Made by a program: the position numbers and the translations under genes. Below are positions 52,793-62,119 of a stretch of DNA of 64,000 bases, one piece after another; position 1 is the stretch's first letter; each line of letters starts with the position of its first letter. The stretch lies in contig CAZPBY010000008.1 of NCBI GenBank assembly GCA_964584785.1, positions 84,249-148,248 on the forward strand, given 5' to 3'. The notes beneath the pieces were generated by a model. It saw only the letters and a list, made by a program, of their open reading frames with translations. It was not told where the DNA came from and did no database searches. Source of the DNA: JAHFTY01 sp964584785 (GTDB taxonomy: Bacteria > Acidobacteriota > Terriglobia > 20CM-2-55-15).

Positions 52793-53556
52793 CTACCGGC
52801 CGGCGAGTTTCTCAACCCGATCGATGACGATCACGTCGACGGGGCTCTTGACGGATTCGAGTTTCAAGCCAAGTTGTTCCTGAAGCGCAGTAAAGATGGA
52901 GCCGCCCGCGGGTTCGGGAGCAGCTCCTGACGCCGTGGCAACCGGCACGCTTTTCTCGATCGCGACGGCACTCGCTTCCTCCGCCCATTCCAGCGTGAAT
53001 TCGTATTTCGCCGCGAGGCCCGTTCGATCGAGAACTTCGTTCGAAGCAGCGACGTGAGGACATTTGCCAGGACAGACAAGCTCGCCCCATGCCCCGTCAG
53101 CCGGCCGATAGATTCGCGCGAGATGCCCTTGTCGTCCATCGATTCCTTCATCTTCGAACCATTCTTCGTGACGGTCAGATTCAATACCGGAAGCTCCTTC
53201 GATTCGCGATGAATGGCGAGATGAAACCGCTCGGCGAGCAGATTTCGGAGTTTTTCACGCGTCTGACTCTCCGGCTCGACGGGACTCTTGGCGAGGATTT
53301 CGAATCGCTCCGACTCGATCCACCCCGGACCGGTCACCTGCAGCCGATCGACGTCATACGCAACCTCGATGATCGACTTCAACGTCGCGCCAACGATAGT
53401 GACGCCTCCGCCAGGCATAAAACGAATCATCTGTCCACGAACATTCGGATCCGCGGGTTTGACGGAAGCGACCTCAAATTCCAGTTTCGATCGGGCAACC
53501 GTCTCGTTCGGCATCGACAAGCTGAAGAGGACGAGGCTGAGCACAACGATTTTCAT
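52793..53556 (-). pseudogene. TIGR03435-family exported protein, frameshifted
   Basis: The family, common in soil Acidobacteriota, is recognised from a signal peptide, FEVASVKPADPNVRGQ, MIRFMPGGGVTIVGATLKSI, VTGPGWIESERFEILAK, and RNLLAERFHLAIHRESKELP. At about 53034-53050 the frame is wrong; moving by one base gives VLDRTGLAAKYEFTLEWAEE, then SIFTALQEQLGLKLESVKSP and VDVIVIDRVEKLAGR to a TAG at 52793. The expected C-terminus is thus present in a different frame. Function unknown. Either a real pseudogene or an indel error. Confidence 0.88.
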
Positions 53557-53607
53557 GCCAGCTTAGACAATCATTACTGCGTCTCAGTTGGCAAGAGCGA
53601 AGCTGAG

Positions 53608-53967
53608 TTACTTCGCTGACAGAACGAATTTGTTGCCGTCGAGATCCTCGAATACGGCGAAGAATCCCCATGGCTCCTGTTTCGGCAGCGAGACGAACTT
53701 CACACCGCGTTCCTTGAGCTCGTGATACGTCTTCTCCACGTTGTCGCATGCCAGGGTGCTGCCTGCGAACGACGCGATGCGGCTCTCGTCCGCGGCCATC
53801 AGCACCACTCTTGTGTCGGAACTTCCGATTCTTAATTCAAGCCATCGATGCTTCTCGTTGAGGGGTTGATCCGTCACAAGCCGAAAACCCATTTTCTCTG
53901 TGTAGAACGCGAGCGCAAGGTCCTGATCGCGTGTTGGAATCGTGATGAATTTGACGTGTGTGATCAT
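53608..53967 (-). CDS. VOC-superfamily (glyoxalase/dioxygenase-like) protein
   Basis: 119 residues from the ATG at 53967 (ATGA overlap with the upstream gene). The frame extends further but there overlaps that gene. The single-module VOC pattern is visible: ITHVKFITIPTRDQDLALAF, FYTEKMGFRLVTDQPL, RWLELRIGSSDTRVVLM, and FFAVFEDLDGNKFVLSAK. The metal ligand positions (first-strand His 4 and the C-terminal DLDGN region) are only partly present. Such proteins bind antibiotics, detoxify alpha-oxoaldehydes or have other roles. No specific function is claimed. Confidence 0.85.
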   Translation of the reverse strand: MITHVKFITIPTRDQDLALAFYTEKMGFRLVTDQPLNEKHRWLELRIGSSDTRVVLMAADESRIASFAGSTLACDNVEKTYHELKERGVKFVSLPKQEPWGFFAVFEDLDGNKFVLSAK

Positions 53968-54437
53968 CGGGCTGCCGGGCTCCGTTTCTGCGCAACCAGT
54001 CCGCCGAAATAGCCGCCGGCGATACGGACCAAATACGACACGATGTACATTGCTCGATCTTGCGGCCTGGCTCCAAAGATGAAACCCAGCGTCAACAATG
54101 TTGCGATCGCGCCAACCAGGACGCCGTTTGCGATGAAAGCCGACCGCAGCCGGTGCGCAGCCCAGAAAGCGAACGCGAACGTCGCGAACGCGGCCGCCGG
54201 CGCTGCGACGTAATAGCCGGCGGTCAGGCCAAACTCCTGGTATTGATCGGCGGTCAGGCCGGGATAGACGACGCGATGGACGCCTATTACCGCCAGCAGG
54301 ACCACGATCACGGCTACTTCGGATAAGACCGCCGCAACGACAACGCGCCCCCATCGGATGCCTGATTTTTCAATGAGAGGCAGAGTCGCGGGATTCTGTA
54401 GTGTTCGCACAAGTGTTCTCCTGTTTTGTGCGCTCAC
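53964..54437 (-). CDS. Four-helix integral membrane protein
   Basis: 157 residues. Hydrophobic segments at about 29-50, 68-95, 100-120 and 130-147 predict four membrane helices. No family motif is recognised. The stop overlaps the VOC gene start (ATGA), so the two are co-translated; a membrane-linked partner of the VOC protein is possible. Divergent from the winged-helix regulator, with 66 bp between starts. Confidence 0.7.
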   Translation of the reverse strand: MSAQNRRTLVRTLQNPATLPLIEKSGIRWGRVVVAAVLSEVAVIVVLLAVIGVHRVVYPGLTADQYQEFGLTAGYYVAAPAAAFATFAFAFWAAHRLRSAFIANGVLVGAIATLLTLGFIFGARPQDRAMYIVSYLVRIAGGYFGGLVAQKRSPAAR

Positions 54438-54479
54438 TCTAGGAAAGTCGGTCTCGGACGGTCAACAGGAATGTTTATT

Positions 54480-54502
54480 GCTATAGTGATAATCGCTATA
54501 GC
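54480..54502. promoter_or_regulatory. Repeated GCTATAGY operator-like site at the start of the HTH gene
   Basis: GCTATAGT at 54480-54487 and GCTATAGC at 54495-54502 (itself a perfect palindrome) are 7 bp apart, and the second ends one base before the ATG. The region is also AT-rich and between divergent genes. It may be an autoregulatory operator that covers the promoter or ribosome-binding site. Confidence 0.45.
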
Positions 54503-54503
54503 C

Positions 54504-54800
54504 ATGAAACTACTGAGAATCGACCTTTACGTCATCGACAACCTGATGCCTGACCTCGTGGGCCACGACAAGAAACCGTCGGCCTTCGTCGTCTATCTGT
54601 ATCTCTGGAGCCGCGCGGCCACAACGCGGTCGAAAAGGATCCCGGCAAGCCATCAAAGCATCGCCGACGAAACGGGACTCTCGAAGAGCGCCGTCCAGAT
54701 GTCGATCCGCCATCTCCTGCGCCGCCGCCTCCTCAAATCCGAGTTATCGTCCAGAACCGCGACGCCGGTGTACTCTCTGCTGCGTCCCTGGCGTCGTTGA
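54504..54800 (+). CDS. Winged-helix / MarR-like DNA-binding protein
   Basis: 98 residues from the ATG at 54504 (MKLLRIDLYVIDNLMPDL). The core RIPASHQSIADETGLSKSAVQ and MSIRHLLRRRLLKSELS is a helix-turn-helix followed by a wing. The lead YLYLWSRAATTRSKR is the usual preceding helix. It probably regulates the divergent membrane/VOC genes, itself, or the next gene; the GCTATAGY sites fall in this interval. The frame is open from 54426 but residues before the chosen ATG are not conserved-looking. Confidence 0.75.
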   Translation: MKLLRIDLYVIDNLMPDLVGHDKKPSAFVVYLYLWSRAATTRSKRIPASHQSIADETGLSKSAVQMSIRHLLRRRLLKSELSSRTATPVYSLLRPWRR

Positions 54801-54823
54801 GTGTGAACCACTATGCTTAACGG

Positions 54824-55921
54824 ATGCCGGTCATCGCGCGAGGAACCTGTCACGCTCTGTTCGCCTACGACATCGCATTCTCCGTTGATCTGAATGAAGC
54901 CGAACGGCAGATCAAGGAGGTCAAACAGCGGGAGATCATCAAACACAAGCGTCGTGCGCCGAAGTATTTTCAGTACCAGCCGGCGCCGTTGCGAGTGACG
55001 CACGGAGTGGAAAGCTTATCGATGGGAAAGTTTCACACGAATTCCGCCGTGGACGTGGTCTTGTACGATTTCGGCGCGGCATCCGTCGTGTACAGCATTC
55101 CGTTCAGCGGCGAGATGAGCGATCTGCTTGCTCTAAGCGAGGAACTCTACGACAACCTCCTGCTCCTCAACGATTCGCGGCGCCGTGTCGAGCAGATCAT
55201 GAAAGCCATTGCCGGCGCGGTGACGCGGCCCAATGTGTCGCTGCTCGTCGAGGACTACGTGATCTTCCGAATCGAGATGCTCAGTTCGCCCGAAACCATC
55301 GCTGAGTTTGTGAGCGCCCACCGGCAGAGCCTGGCGCAGATTCTGCGCGCAGAAGCCAGGCCGCTATCTGAAGACGAGGCGGCAGACGCGATGTCGCGCC
55401 GGATTTCATTCAGCCCGGAGGACGTCACGATCATCGACTGGAACTCCGCGATCGTGATCGATCCCGAAGCCGAAGACACTCTTGCCGTCCTCGAATTTGC
55501 AAACGTCGAGTTGATGGAGATGCGCCACCTCGATAATCGCATCGACGAATCGCTCGCACTGGCTTACGAAACGCTGTCGAAACGGCCGTGGCGCCGCTTC
55601 CCTTTTGGTTCGAATCCCGCCGAACTCCAGAGAGTCGCCCAATGGCAGGTCGACTCGGCCATCCTGTTTGAAGGAGTGAACAACTCGCTGAAGCTGCTCG
55701 GCGACCAGTATCTCGCGCGACTATATCGGGCGGCCGCGGACCGCTTCCACCTTGCAGAATGGGACACGACGATCATCCGCAAGCTGGAAACTCTGGACGG
55801 AATCTACAGCAAGATCTCGGATCTGGTGACGTCGAGACGCATGGAGCTGTTGGAGTGGATCATCATTCTGTTGTTCGTCATCTCTATCGCGCTGCCGTTC
55901 TTCGTCAGTTTCACCCACTGA
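54824..55921 (+). CDS. RMD1/DUF155-family protein with C-terminal membrane anchor
   Basis: 365 residues. DUF155 features are LFAYDIAFSVDLNEAE near the N-terminus, VVLYDFGAASVVYSIPFSG, VEDYVIFRIE, and LLEWIIILLFVISIALPFF as a C-terminal membrane helix. Yeast RMD1/RMD8 and mitochondrial RMND1 are the known homologs; the last is linked to mitochondrial translation, while the bacterial function is not known. Two helical segments (YAFETLSKRP- and LYRAAADRFHL-type) precede the anchor. It follows the winged-helix gene by 23 bp, so probably one transcript. Confidence 0.88.
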   Translation: MPVIARGTCHALFAYDIAFSVDLNEAERQIKEVKQREIIKHKRRAPKYFQYQPAPLRVTHGVESLSMGKFHTNSAVDVVLYDFGAASVVYSIPFSGEMSDLLALSEELYDNLLLLNDSRRRVEQIMKAIAGAVTRPNVSLLVEDYVIFRIEMLSSPETIAEFVSAHRQSLAQILRAEARPLSEDEAADAMSRRISFSPEDVTIIDWNSAIVIDPEAEDTLAVLEFANVELMEMRHLDNRIDESLALAYETLSKRPWRRFPFGSNPAELQRVAQWQVDSAILFEGVNNSLKLLGDQYLARLYRAAADRFHLAEWDTTIIRKLETLDGIYSKISDLVTSRRMELLEWIIILLFVISIALPFFVSFTH

Positions 55922-55926
55922 TGAGT

Positions 55927-56029
55927 CTTTAACTGATGGGTGCCAGTCGTTACCGCTCTGGGTAACGCTGCAAACGCGCCGCCTTATTTCAGTACTCGGG
56001 CGGTAGCGATGGGCACCCATCAGTTAAAG
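55927..56029. repeat. Palindromic element between convergent genes (possible two-way terminator)
   Basis: CTTTAACTGATGGGTGCC (55927-55944) and its inverted copy at 56012-56029 are 18 bp and perfect. Inside, CGTTACC (55948-55954) and GGTAACG (55961-55967) form a second hairpin. It begins 5 bases after the RMD1-like stop and ends 39 bases before the convergent NmrA stop. It may terminate both, or be another member of the miniature palindromic elements. Confidence 0.6.
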
Positions 56030-56068
56030 CTACTTTTGTGCAAAGCCCGTCCGGAGCGATTCTGATGA

Positions 56069-56956
56069 CTATGCTGCTTTGAATACGTGCGCCAGTTCGG
56101 CAGCAAAGTCCTCGAACCGCGTTGGTGTCGTGTTCTCCGGTCTCCGGCCTTCCAGCGATTTCACTTTGCGGTTGTTCAGAGCGCCGGCCATCTCGGTGTA
56201 AAGGCCGGCGACGTTCTGCGACACGCCCATCTGAACGAGTGCCGCGGTGAAATCGGCGTACGGAAACTGGACATAACGCAGACCCGGTTTGCCGATCTGC
56301 TCGCCGAGAATCCGCGTCGCTTCCAATTGGGTGAGGTCGCGCTGGCCCAGCAGCTCGCGAACGACCACGCCATTCCAATTGCGAGCTTTCAGTGCCTTCG
56401 CCGCCGCGTCCGCGATGTCGCGCGTCGCAATCATGGGAACCGGAACATCCGGTGCAACGGCTCCGCCGTTAATGCCCTGCTGTTTGATCAAGCCAAGCAT
56501 CTCGTAAAAATTCTCGAAGAAGAAACCCGCTCGCAGTATCAGCACATGGACGTCCTTCAGCTTCCGCAACCGTTCCTCCTGGGCGTGCAGACCTGCGATT
56601 GGCCCGGTGCCTGCTTCGAGGTCCGCACCGATGCTGCTTAGAAAAACAGCGTAGCGAACCCCGCTGTCGCGGATCGCTTTAACGATCGCCTCGCCTGCTG
56701 TGTCCTGTTTCGCACGGTAGTTGTCGGAGTGAGCGTCCGGCGGGATGAGCGTGTAAACCGCATCCGAACTTCGAAACGCCTCTGTAAGAAACTTAGGGTC
56801 TGCTGCGTCGCCGGCGCGGATTTCGGCTCCGGCGTTCCGAGCATCAGCGAGCTTGTTTTCGGACCGGCCAAGCGCCCGAACCTTCTCGCCCTCTTTGAGC
56901 AGAGTTCGAACAATTCTATTACCCGTGTGCCCGGTGGCTCCCATTACAGTAACCAT
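56069..56956 (-). CDS. NmrA-like NAD(P)-binding protein
   Basis: 295 residues. The Rossmann motif is VTVMGATGHTGNRIVRTLL (GxxGxxG) at the N-terminus, with an Arg/Lys region (ALGRSENKL) suited to NADP. FLSSIGADLEAGTGP takes the place of the SDR catalytic region, and the Tyr-x-x-x-Lys pair is not evident. Later, VHVLILRAGFFFENF and ARDIADAAAKALKARNW fit the NmrA group. Such proteins act as redox sensors or as oxidoreductases for quinones. Specificity unknown. ATG at 56956 is near the start of the Rossmann strand, as usual. Confidence 0.9.
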   Translation of the reverse strand: MVTVMGATGHTGNRIVRTLLKEGEKVRALGRSENKLADARNAGAEIRAGDAADPKFLTEAFRSSDAVYTLIPPDAHSDNYRAKQDTAGEAIVKAIRDSGVRYAVFLSSIGADLEAGTGPIAGLHAQEERLRKLKDVHVLILRAGFFFENFYEMLGLIKQQGINGGAVAPDVPVPMIATRDIADAAAKALKARNWNGVVVRELLGQRDLTQLEATRILGEQIGKPGLRYVQFPYADFTAALVQMGVSQNVAGLYTEMAGALNNRKVKSLEGRRPENTTPTRFEDFAAELAHVFKAA

Positions 56957-57116
56957 GGTGTCCCCCTTTCCGAAACGTCCGTAATCTGTCTCTTTAATTA
57001 TTACTCCTGCTTTACCAAATAATAAAAGGCCGCTGTTTTTCCGACCATTATGAGCACTCCAAATCTTTTGGAGACGGCGTCACATTTTTGAAAGGAACGA
57101 GCGCTACGCTCTCCCG

Positions 57117-59981
57117 ATGCGACACAAACTACTTGCTGCCGTTTTTGTTCTTGTTTGCGGACTGAACACGCTCGCCGGCGCTTCGAGTGATCCGATTCGT
57201 CTTCCGAACGGATTGACGATCACTCCGGATGCCGCGCCACATTCGGTGCTGATGCCCCTCAATCCGGGGATGCCGGGCCGACGTGACGTGACGCTGGGTC
57301 AAGCTGTAACGACATCGCTCAGCCCCGACGGCCACACCCTTCTGGTGCTCACCAGCGGCTACAATCGCGAAGGCACTCAGCGGTTCGCGGAATACGTTTT
57401 TGTTTACGACGCCGTTTCGTATCCGCCGCGTCAGCTACAAGCCCTTTCGATTCCGAACTCCTTCTGCGGTCTCGTCTGGAATCCGAGCGGCCAGGAGTTC
57501 TACGCCACGGGAGGCGTGGACGACAACGTTTACGTCTTCAGCAGGAACTCATCGGGACAGTTCGCGCGAGCAGCAGCCATTTCGCTTGGACACGCTCGCG
57601 GCAACGGGATGTTCTCGAACATGCCGTCGCCTCTCAATGCCGGCGCGCCGAAACCGATGGCGGCGGGGATTGCGGTCAATCAGTCCGGATCGGCGGCGGT
57701 TGTCGCGAACTTCTACAACGATTCGGTGAGCATCATCGACCTGAAGAGTCGCAAAAAGATCGGCGAACTCGATTTGAGGCCCGGAGTTCAGGATAAGTCG
57801 AAGATCGGAGTCGCAGGCGGCGAGTATCCTTACTGGGTTGCGATTCAGCGTGACGCGAAGGCCTATGTCTCCAGTCCTCGGGATCGTGAGATCATTTCCG
57901 TAACGCTCGGTGCATCTCCAGCGATTTCGGCGCGCATCCGAATGCCGGGACAACCGAACCGGATTCTTTTGAATCATGCCCACGACCGGTTGTTCGCCGC
58001 ATTGGACAATTCGGATGCCGTGGCCGTCGTCGATACCGACAGCGACCGCATCATCGGCAACTTCAACATCACCGGACCGGCGACGCTATTGCCTGCAAAC
58101 AACCTGCCTCGGGGAGCCAATCCGAACAGTCTGGCGCTTTCACCCGACGAGCGAACACTGTATGTGACGAACGGTGGAATCAATGCCGTGGCGGTGATTT
58201 CGCTGCAACCGGCTGGAGCCGGCGCCGTCACTGGATTGATTCCGACCGGATGGTATCCCAACAGCGTGACGGTCAGCGCCGACGGCAAACATCTGTTCAT
58301 CGTGAATGGCAAAAGTGTTCCCGGTCCGAACATCGGGAACTGCCGCGGCGATGTGAATGCTCCCGCGATCCCCGATTGCGAAAGATCGATCAATCAGTAC
58401 GTATATTCCCTGGAGAAAGCGAGCCTGCTCTCGATGCCTGTGCCGCCGCCTGCGGAATTGGAAGCGCTGACGAACCGCGTTGCGCAGAACAATCGTTTCG
58501 ACCTCCTGCGCAATGGGTCGCCGGATCCCATAGTTGCCGAACTTCGAAATCGCGTGCAGCACATCATCTATGTGATCAAGGAAAACCGGACGTACGATCA
58601 GGTGTTGGGCGACCTCGACGTTGGAAATGGAGATCCATCGCTTGCCGAATTCCCCGAACCGATTTCACCCAATCACCATTCGCTCGCTCGAAAGTTCGTG
58701 GCGCTGGACAATTTTCTCGACTCCGGTGAGGTGAGCGGAGTCGGCTGGAACTGGACGACTGCTGCACGAACGACGGATTACACCGAAAAAACCGTCCCGC
58801 CCAATTATGCGGGACGTGGATTCGAGTACGACTGGGAGGGCATGAACCGGAGCGTGAACGTCGGTATCGGTTCTTTGCCGGAACGCGTAAAAGCTCAACC
58901 CCTGCTTGGAGACGCGGAGCATCCGGCCGATCCCAATCTGCTCCCCGGCACCGCCGACGTGGCCGCACCGGACTCGAGTTCCGGAGAATCCGGAGCGGGC
59001 TATCTTTGGGACGAGGCATTGGGAGCGGGAAAAACGCTCCGCAATTATGGCGTATTCTGCGATCTCTCCCGCTACAACAACGCGCGGAGGCCCGGGTATA
59101 TGCCGATTTCGAAAAACCCGTTTGCCGAAAAGATTCCGCAGGCCGTGCCCACCAAGAAGTCGCTGTGGAACAACACAGATCTGTATTTCCGGAGCTTCGA
59201 CCAAAACAATGCGGACTTTTATCTGTTTCGCGAGTGGGAACGCGAATTCGATCAGTACGTCGCCAGCAATAGTCTTCCGAACCTGTCGCTCGTGAGGTTC
59301 GCTCACGATCATTTCGGAAGTTTCGGTACAGCTCTCTACGGCATCAACACGCCGGGCCTGCAAATGGCGGACAATGATTACGCTGTTGGCCTTCTTGTGG
59401 AGAAGATCGCAAACAGCTCGTACCGCGACAACACGCTCATCTTTGTCATCGAAGATGACGCGCAGGACGGACCGGATCATGTCGACGCGCATCGGAGCGT
59501 TGCCTACGTGGTGGGCCCGTACGTGAAGCATGGCACCGTCATTTCGGAACGATATACAACGGTCAGCATGGTACGAACGATCGAGGCGCTGCTGGCAATA
59601 ACGCCGTCGAGCTTGTACAGCGCGGTTGCGGCGCCCATGACCGAAGTTTTCGATTTGAATCAAACCAGCTGGGATTACAACGCGATCGTCCCTGATCTTC
59701 TTCGCACTTCACAGCTTCCATTGCCGGCGGCGAACGCGTCGAACTCGCTGCCGCGCACTCCACAAGTTCTGGCGTATGCACGCGACCGGCATCCGTCGTC
59801 ATATTGGCAGAGGAAGCTGGGAGACATGAACTATGAAGAAGAGGACAAGCTGGACACGCCCCGGTTCAATCGCGAACTGTGGAAGGGCATGATGGGCAAC
59901 CTGCCGTATCCGCAGAGCCGTTCGGGTAAGAACTTTAGAGATAATCGTCCCGCGCTCCTGGCGCCGCACGGCATCCGCTAA
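57117..59981 (+). CDS. Bifunctional YncE-like propeller / alkaline-phosphatase-like phosphoesterase (secreted)
   Basis: 954 residues with a signal peptide (about 1-22). The first half (about 40-420) has seven-bladed YncE-like repeats: SLSPDGHTLLVLTSG, NDSVSIIDLKSRKKIGEL, LALSPDERTLYVTNGG and NSVTVSADGKHLFIVNGKS. The second half (about 480-950) is a phosphoesterase-family fold: IIYVIKENRTYDQVLGDL (nucleophile Thr region), DNFLDSGEVSGVGW, LIFVIEDDAQDGPDHVDAHR, which supplies the metal-binding Asp/His residues (EDDAQDGPDHVDAHR). This combination is common in Acidobacteriota. It probably hydrolyses an extracellular phosphate ester. Confidence 0.9.
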   Translation: MRHKLLAAVFVLVCGLNTLAGASSDPIRLPNGLTITPDAAPHSVLMPLNPGMPGRRDVTLGQAVTTSLSPDGHTLLVLTSGYNREGTQRFAEYVFVYDAVSYPPRQLQALSIPNSFCGLVWNPSGQEFYATGGVDDNVYVFSRNSSGQFARAAAISLGHARGNGMFSNMPSPLNAGAPKPMAAGIAVNQSGSAAVVANFYNDSVSIIDLKSRKKIGELDLRPGVQDKSKIGVAGGEYPYWVAIQRDAKAYVSSPRDREIISVTLGASPAISARIRMPGQPNRILLNHAHDRLFAALDNSDAVAVVDTDSDRIIGNFNITGPATLLPANNLPRGANPNSLALSPDERTLYVTNGGINAVAVISLQPAGAGAVTGLIPTGWYPNSVTVSADGKHLFIVNGKSVPGPNIGNCRGDVNAPAIPDCERSINQYVYSLEKASLLSMPVPPPAELEALTNRVAQNNRFDLLRNGSPDPIVAELRNRVQHIIYVIKENRTYDQVLGDLDVGNGDPSLAEFPEPISPNHHSLARKFVALDNFLDSGEVSGVGWNWTTAARTTDYTEKTVPPNYAGRGFEYDWEGMNRSVNVGIGSLPERVKAQPLLGDAEHPADPNLLPGTADVAAPDSSSGESGAGYLWDEALGAGKTLRNYGVFCDLSRYNNARRPGYMPISKNPFAEKIPQAVPTKKSLWNNTDLYFRSFDQNNADFYLFREWEREFDQYVASNSLPNLSLVRFAHDHFGSFGTALYGINTPGLQMADNDYAVGLLVEKIANSSYRDNTLIFVIEDDAQDGPDHVDAHRSVAYVVGPYVKHGTVISERYTTVSMVRTIEALLAITPSSLYSAVAAPMTEVFDLNQTSWDYNAIVPDLLRTSQLPLPAANASNSLPRTPQVLAYARDRHPSSYWQRKLGDMNYEEEDKLDTPRFNRELWKGMMGNLPYPQSRSGKNFRDNRPALLAPHGIR

Positions 59982-59990
59982 TGTCGACGC

Positions 59991-61442
59991 TTACTTGATC
60001 AATTGCGCCAGAACTGTGTCGCTGTCTGCGTAGTGCCGCAGGACAGAATGATTCAGCCGGAGCTTCTGTATGTCTTCACTGAAGCCATAGTAGACATCGG
60101 TATTGATGTCAGGAAGGGCATCACGAGGCGCGACATTGAGCCATTCGTAGTGCAACAACATCTGGTAGTACCGGATGGACGGCTCAAACTGCCAGTTATT
60201 GGTTAGATTGACGGTGCGCCCGTTCCAGAGGCTTGCGCGCTGTCCCAATTCCACCATCGCCGATTTCGTGTTCGCGTCATAAGCCCAGTCCAAAGTGTGA
60301 TGAAGATTTGCCGTAGTCAAGAAATGAATGAACATGTAGCCACTAAGCAGCATCGCAACCAGGCGTGGAACAACAGCCCGATTCCGCCGGGTTAAGGACA
60401 CTACTTCATCCACAACAAACGAGACAAGCAAAGCCGCGACGGGTATGTAATACAGAGCGATTCTTCGAACGGGGTATTCCGTTCCAAGGACCGTATGTTC
60501 GACAACAGGCGCCGCACCGGCAGTGGCGAGCACGAGCAGAAGTATTGCGGGGAAGGAGAGAGTGCGTTCCTTGACGACGCGTCTGCCGATCAAAATAGCC
60601 GCCGCCATAAATCCACCAATAACGCATGCAACCAGGACGGACCTGAGAAGGGCGGAACTCAGCTGGTCGTAGAAGTACGTGTCGACAAGCGAGCCCAAAG
60701 TGTCGACTGCAAAACCACGTACTCCGCGTCCATACAGCTGGTCATGCTCCTTCAGGAGCAATACCCGCCGCGCTACATTCCTCACGAAAAGGGCATTTGC
60801 CCCGGTCAGGATAGCGGCATAAAACCACCGTTGCACTCGATAAGGCTTGTCCTCGGCCGCAACGCCACTGCCGAAAAGAACGATCAGGCTTGGAACAAGT
60901 AATGACACGTGAAAGTTCAACCACGTGTAATTCCCCAGGTCGGCCAGCGCGGCACAGCTTGATGACAGCAGCAACAACATCGCGCGCCGGGAGAGAGAAG
61001 GTTGCCGATACGCCTTCATCAGGAAAAACAACGCGGCCGTCGACAGCGCCAGCGCAAGGCCATACCCTCGAGCAAGGCCGAAAAAATCCAACACGAACGG
61101 ATTGAGATTGAACACCGCGAAACCCAACAGGATCGATGCCGCATCGGCAACGCGACTCAGCAGAAGCAGAACAAACGACAGGTAGGCAGCGTGTGCGACC
61201 ACATTCGGCAGTCGAAGCTGCCACTCATTGGAACCCAGCCACTGACGCGCCCAACCCATCATTCTGGTGTTGAGCGGATGGTGATTCGCAGTGTCCTTCC
61301 AGGACACTTCACCGAGAAGGATTCTATAGGTCAAACACTCATCATGGATGAAAGAAAGCCGGTAAGCACGAGTGGCCGAGTATGCCAGAAGTACGCAACT
61401 GAAGACAGAAAGACCCAGCAGAAGGCGCCGTGACAAGATCAT
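59991..61442 (-). CDS. Membrane glycosyltransferase-like protein (GT39/ArnT fold)
   Basis: 483 residues with about ten predicted membrane helices. LSFIHDECLTYRI after the first helix has the DE pair typical of polyprenyl-phosphate-dependent glycosyltransferases; KDTANHHPLNTRMMGWAR and WQLRLPNVVAHAAYLSF follow as in the family. A periplasmic C-terminal part (about 385-480) follows the last helix. It should transfer a sugar from a lipid phosphate donor to a lipid or protein. It is the last gene of the leftward btaA-btaB-GT unit, with 18 bp to btaB, so a link with membrane lipid or surface glycan remodelling is plausible. Confidence 0.78.
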   Translation of the reverse strand: MILSRRLLLGLSVFSCVLLAYSATRAYRLSFIHDECLTYRILLGEVSWKDTANHHPLNTRMMGWARQWLGSNEWQLRLPNVVAHAAYLSFVLLLLSRVADAASILLGFAVFNLNPFVLDFFGLARGYGLALALSTAALFFLMKAYRQPSLSRRAMLLLLSSSCAALADLGNYTWLNFHVSLLVPSLIVLFGSGVAAEDKPYRVQRWFYAAILTGANALFVRNVARRVLLLKEHDQLYGRGVRGFAVDTLGSLVDTYFYDQLSSALLRSVLVACVIGGFMAAAILIGRRVVKERTLSFPAILLLVLATAGAAPVVEHTVLGTEYPVRRIALYYIPVAALLVSFVVDEVVSLTRRNRAVVPRLVAMLLSGYMFIHFLTTANLHHTLDWAYDANTKSAMVELGQRASLWNGRTVNLTNNWQFEPSIRYYQMLLHYEWLNVAPRDALPDINTDVYYGFSEDIQKLRLNHSVLRHYADSDTVLAQLIK

Positions 61443-61460
61443 CGCGGGTAGTATAAGCCG

Positions 61461-62084
61461 TCACGCGTCGATTCCAATCCGGCTCTTGATGCCGATGAAG
61501 CGGAAGTATGTCCACACTCCAGCGAAAACCGGCGCCTTGACAAAAAGGATCGGTTCAAACATCGACGTGAGGACGTTCTCAAGTGGGCGCGCGATTTCGA
61601 CATGATTGAATCGCAGCCAATCCGCAAAGGCATGCGCGATGGAATCGCCGTTGTCGATACAGAAGTCCACAACCCCAATTCGACCGCCCGGCTTCAACTC
61701 TGCTTTCGCGCAGCGGAGAACCTGCTGCCAGTTCGGCATCATGGAAAGTGAATACGAGAAAACAACAACGTCGGCTTCGCCTCGCTGGATGGGTTCGCTG
61801 CCGTACTCACAACTGACCAACCGGACATTCGACCATCTGGCCCGCGCCACACGGGCTTTGGCCCTGGATAACATCGGCTCCGAACAATCGACGCCAATGA
61901 GTCTGCCGCGACCCTGGAGCCTTGTCTGAATCGGATTGAAGTTCCGGCCCGTGCCGCATCCAATCTCCAGAACTGTGAATCCGGGCTGGATGAGACTTTC
62001 ACGGATCAATAGGGTGCGTCCGAATAGAAACGTCCAGCGGGTAATGTCATAAATGATGGACTGGAACCTGTAGTACCGCGACAT
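61461..62084 (-). CDS. btaB: BtaB-like SAM-dependent N-methyltransferase (betaine lipid synthesis)
   Basis: 207 residues from the ATG at 62084 (MSRYYRFQSIIYDITRW). Motif I of class I methyltransferases is FTVLEIGCGTGRNFNPI, followed by LIGVDCSEPMLSRAKAR (motif II acidic residue), ADVVVFSYSLSMMPNW (motif III) and LKPGGRIGVVDFC (motif IV). This arrangement, together with the BtaA gene 35 bp upstream, identifies it as the partner that trimethylates diacylglyceryl-homoserine to give DGTS. DGTS replaces phospholipids when phosphate is limiting in several bacteria. The start chosen avoids overlapping the btaA stop. Confidence 0.85.
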   Translation of the reverse strand: MSRYYRFQSIIYDITRWTFLFGRTLLIRESLIQPGFTVLEIGCGTGRNFNPIQTRLQGRGRLIGVDCSEPMLSRAKARVARARWSNVRLVSCEYGSEPIQRGEADVVVFSYSLSMMPNWQQVLRCAKAELKPGGRIGVVDFCIDNGDSIAHAFADWLRFNHVEIARPLENVLTSMFEPILFVKAPVFAGVWTYFRFIGIKSRIGIDA

Positions 62085-62119
62085 TGTCTCGCGATGCGTC
62101 CGAATAGAGTGTGTACGGC

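Noticed and set aside
58665..59663. 332-codon leftward frame
   Set aside because: Antisense of the phosphoesterase domain, which is strongly conserved on the plus strand.
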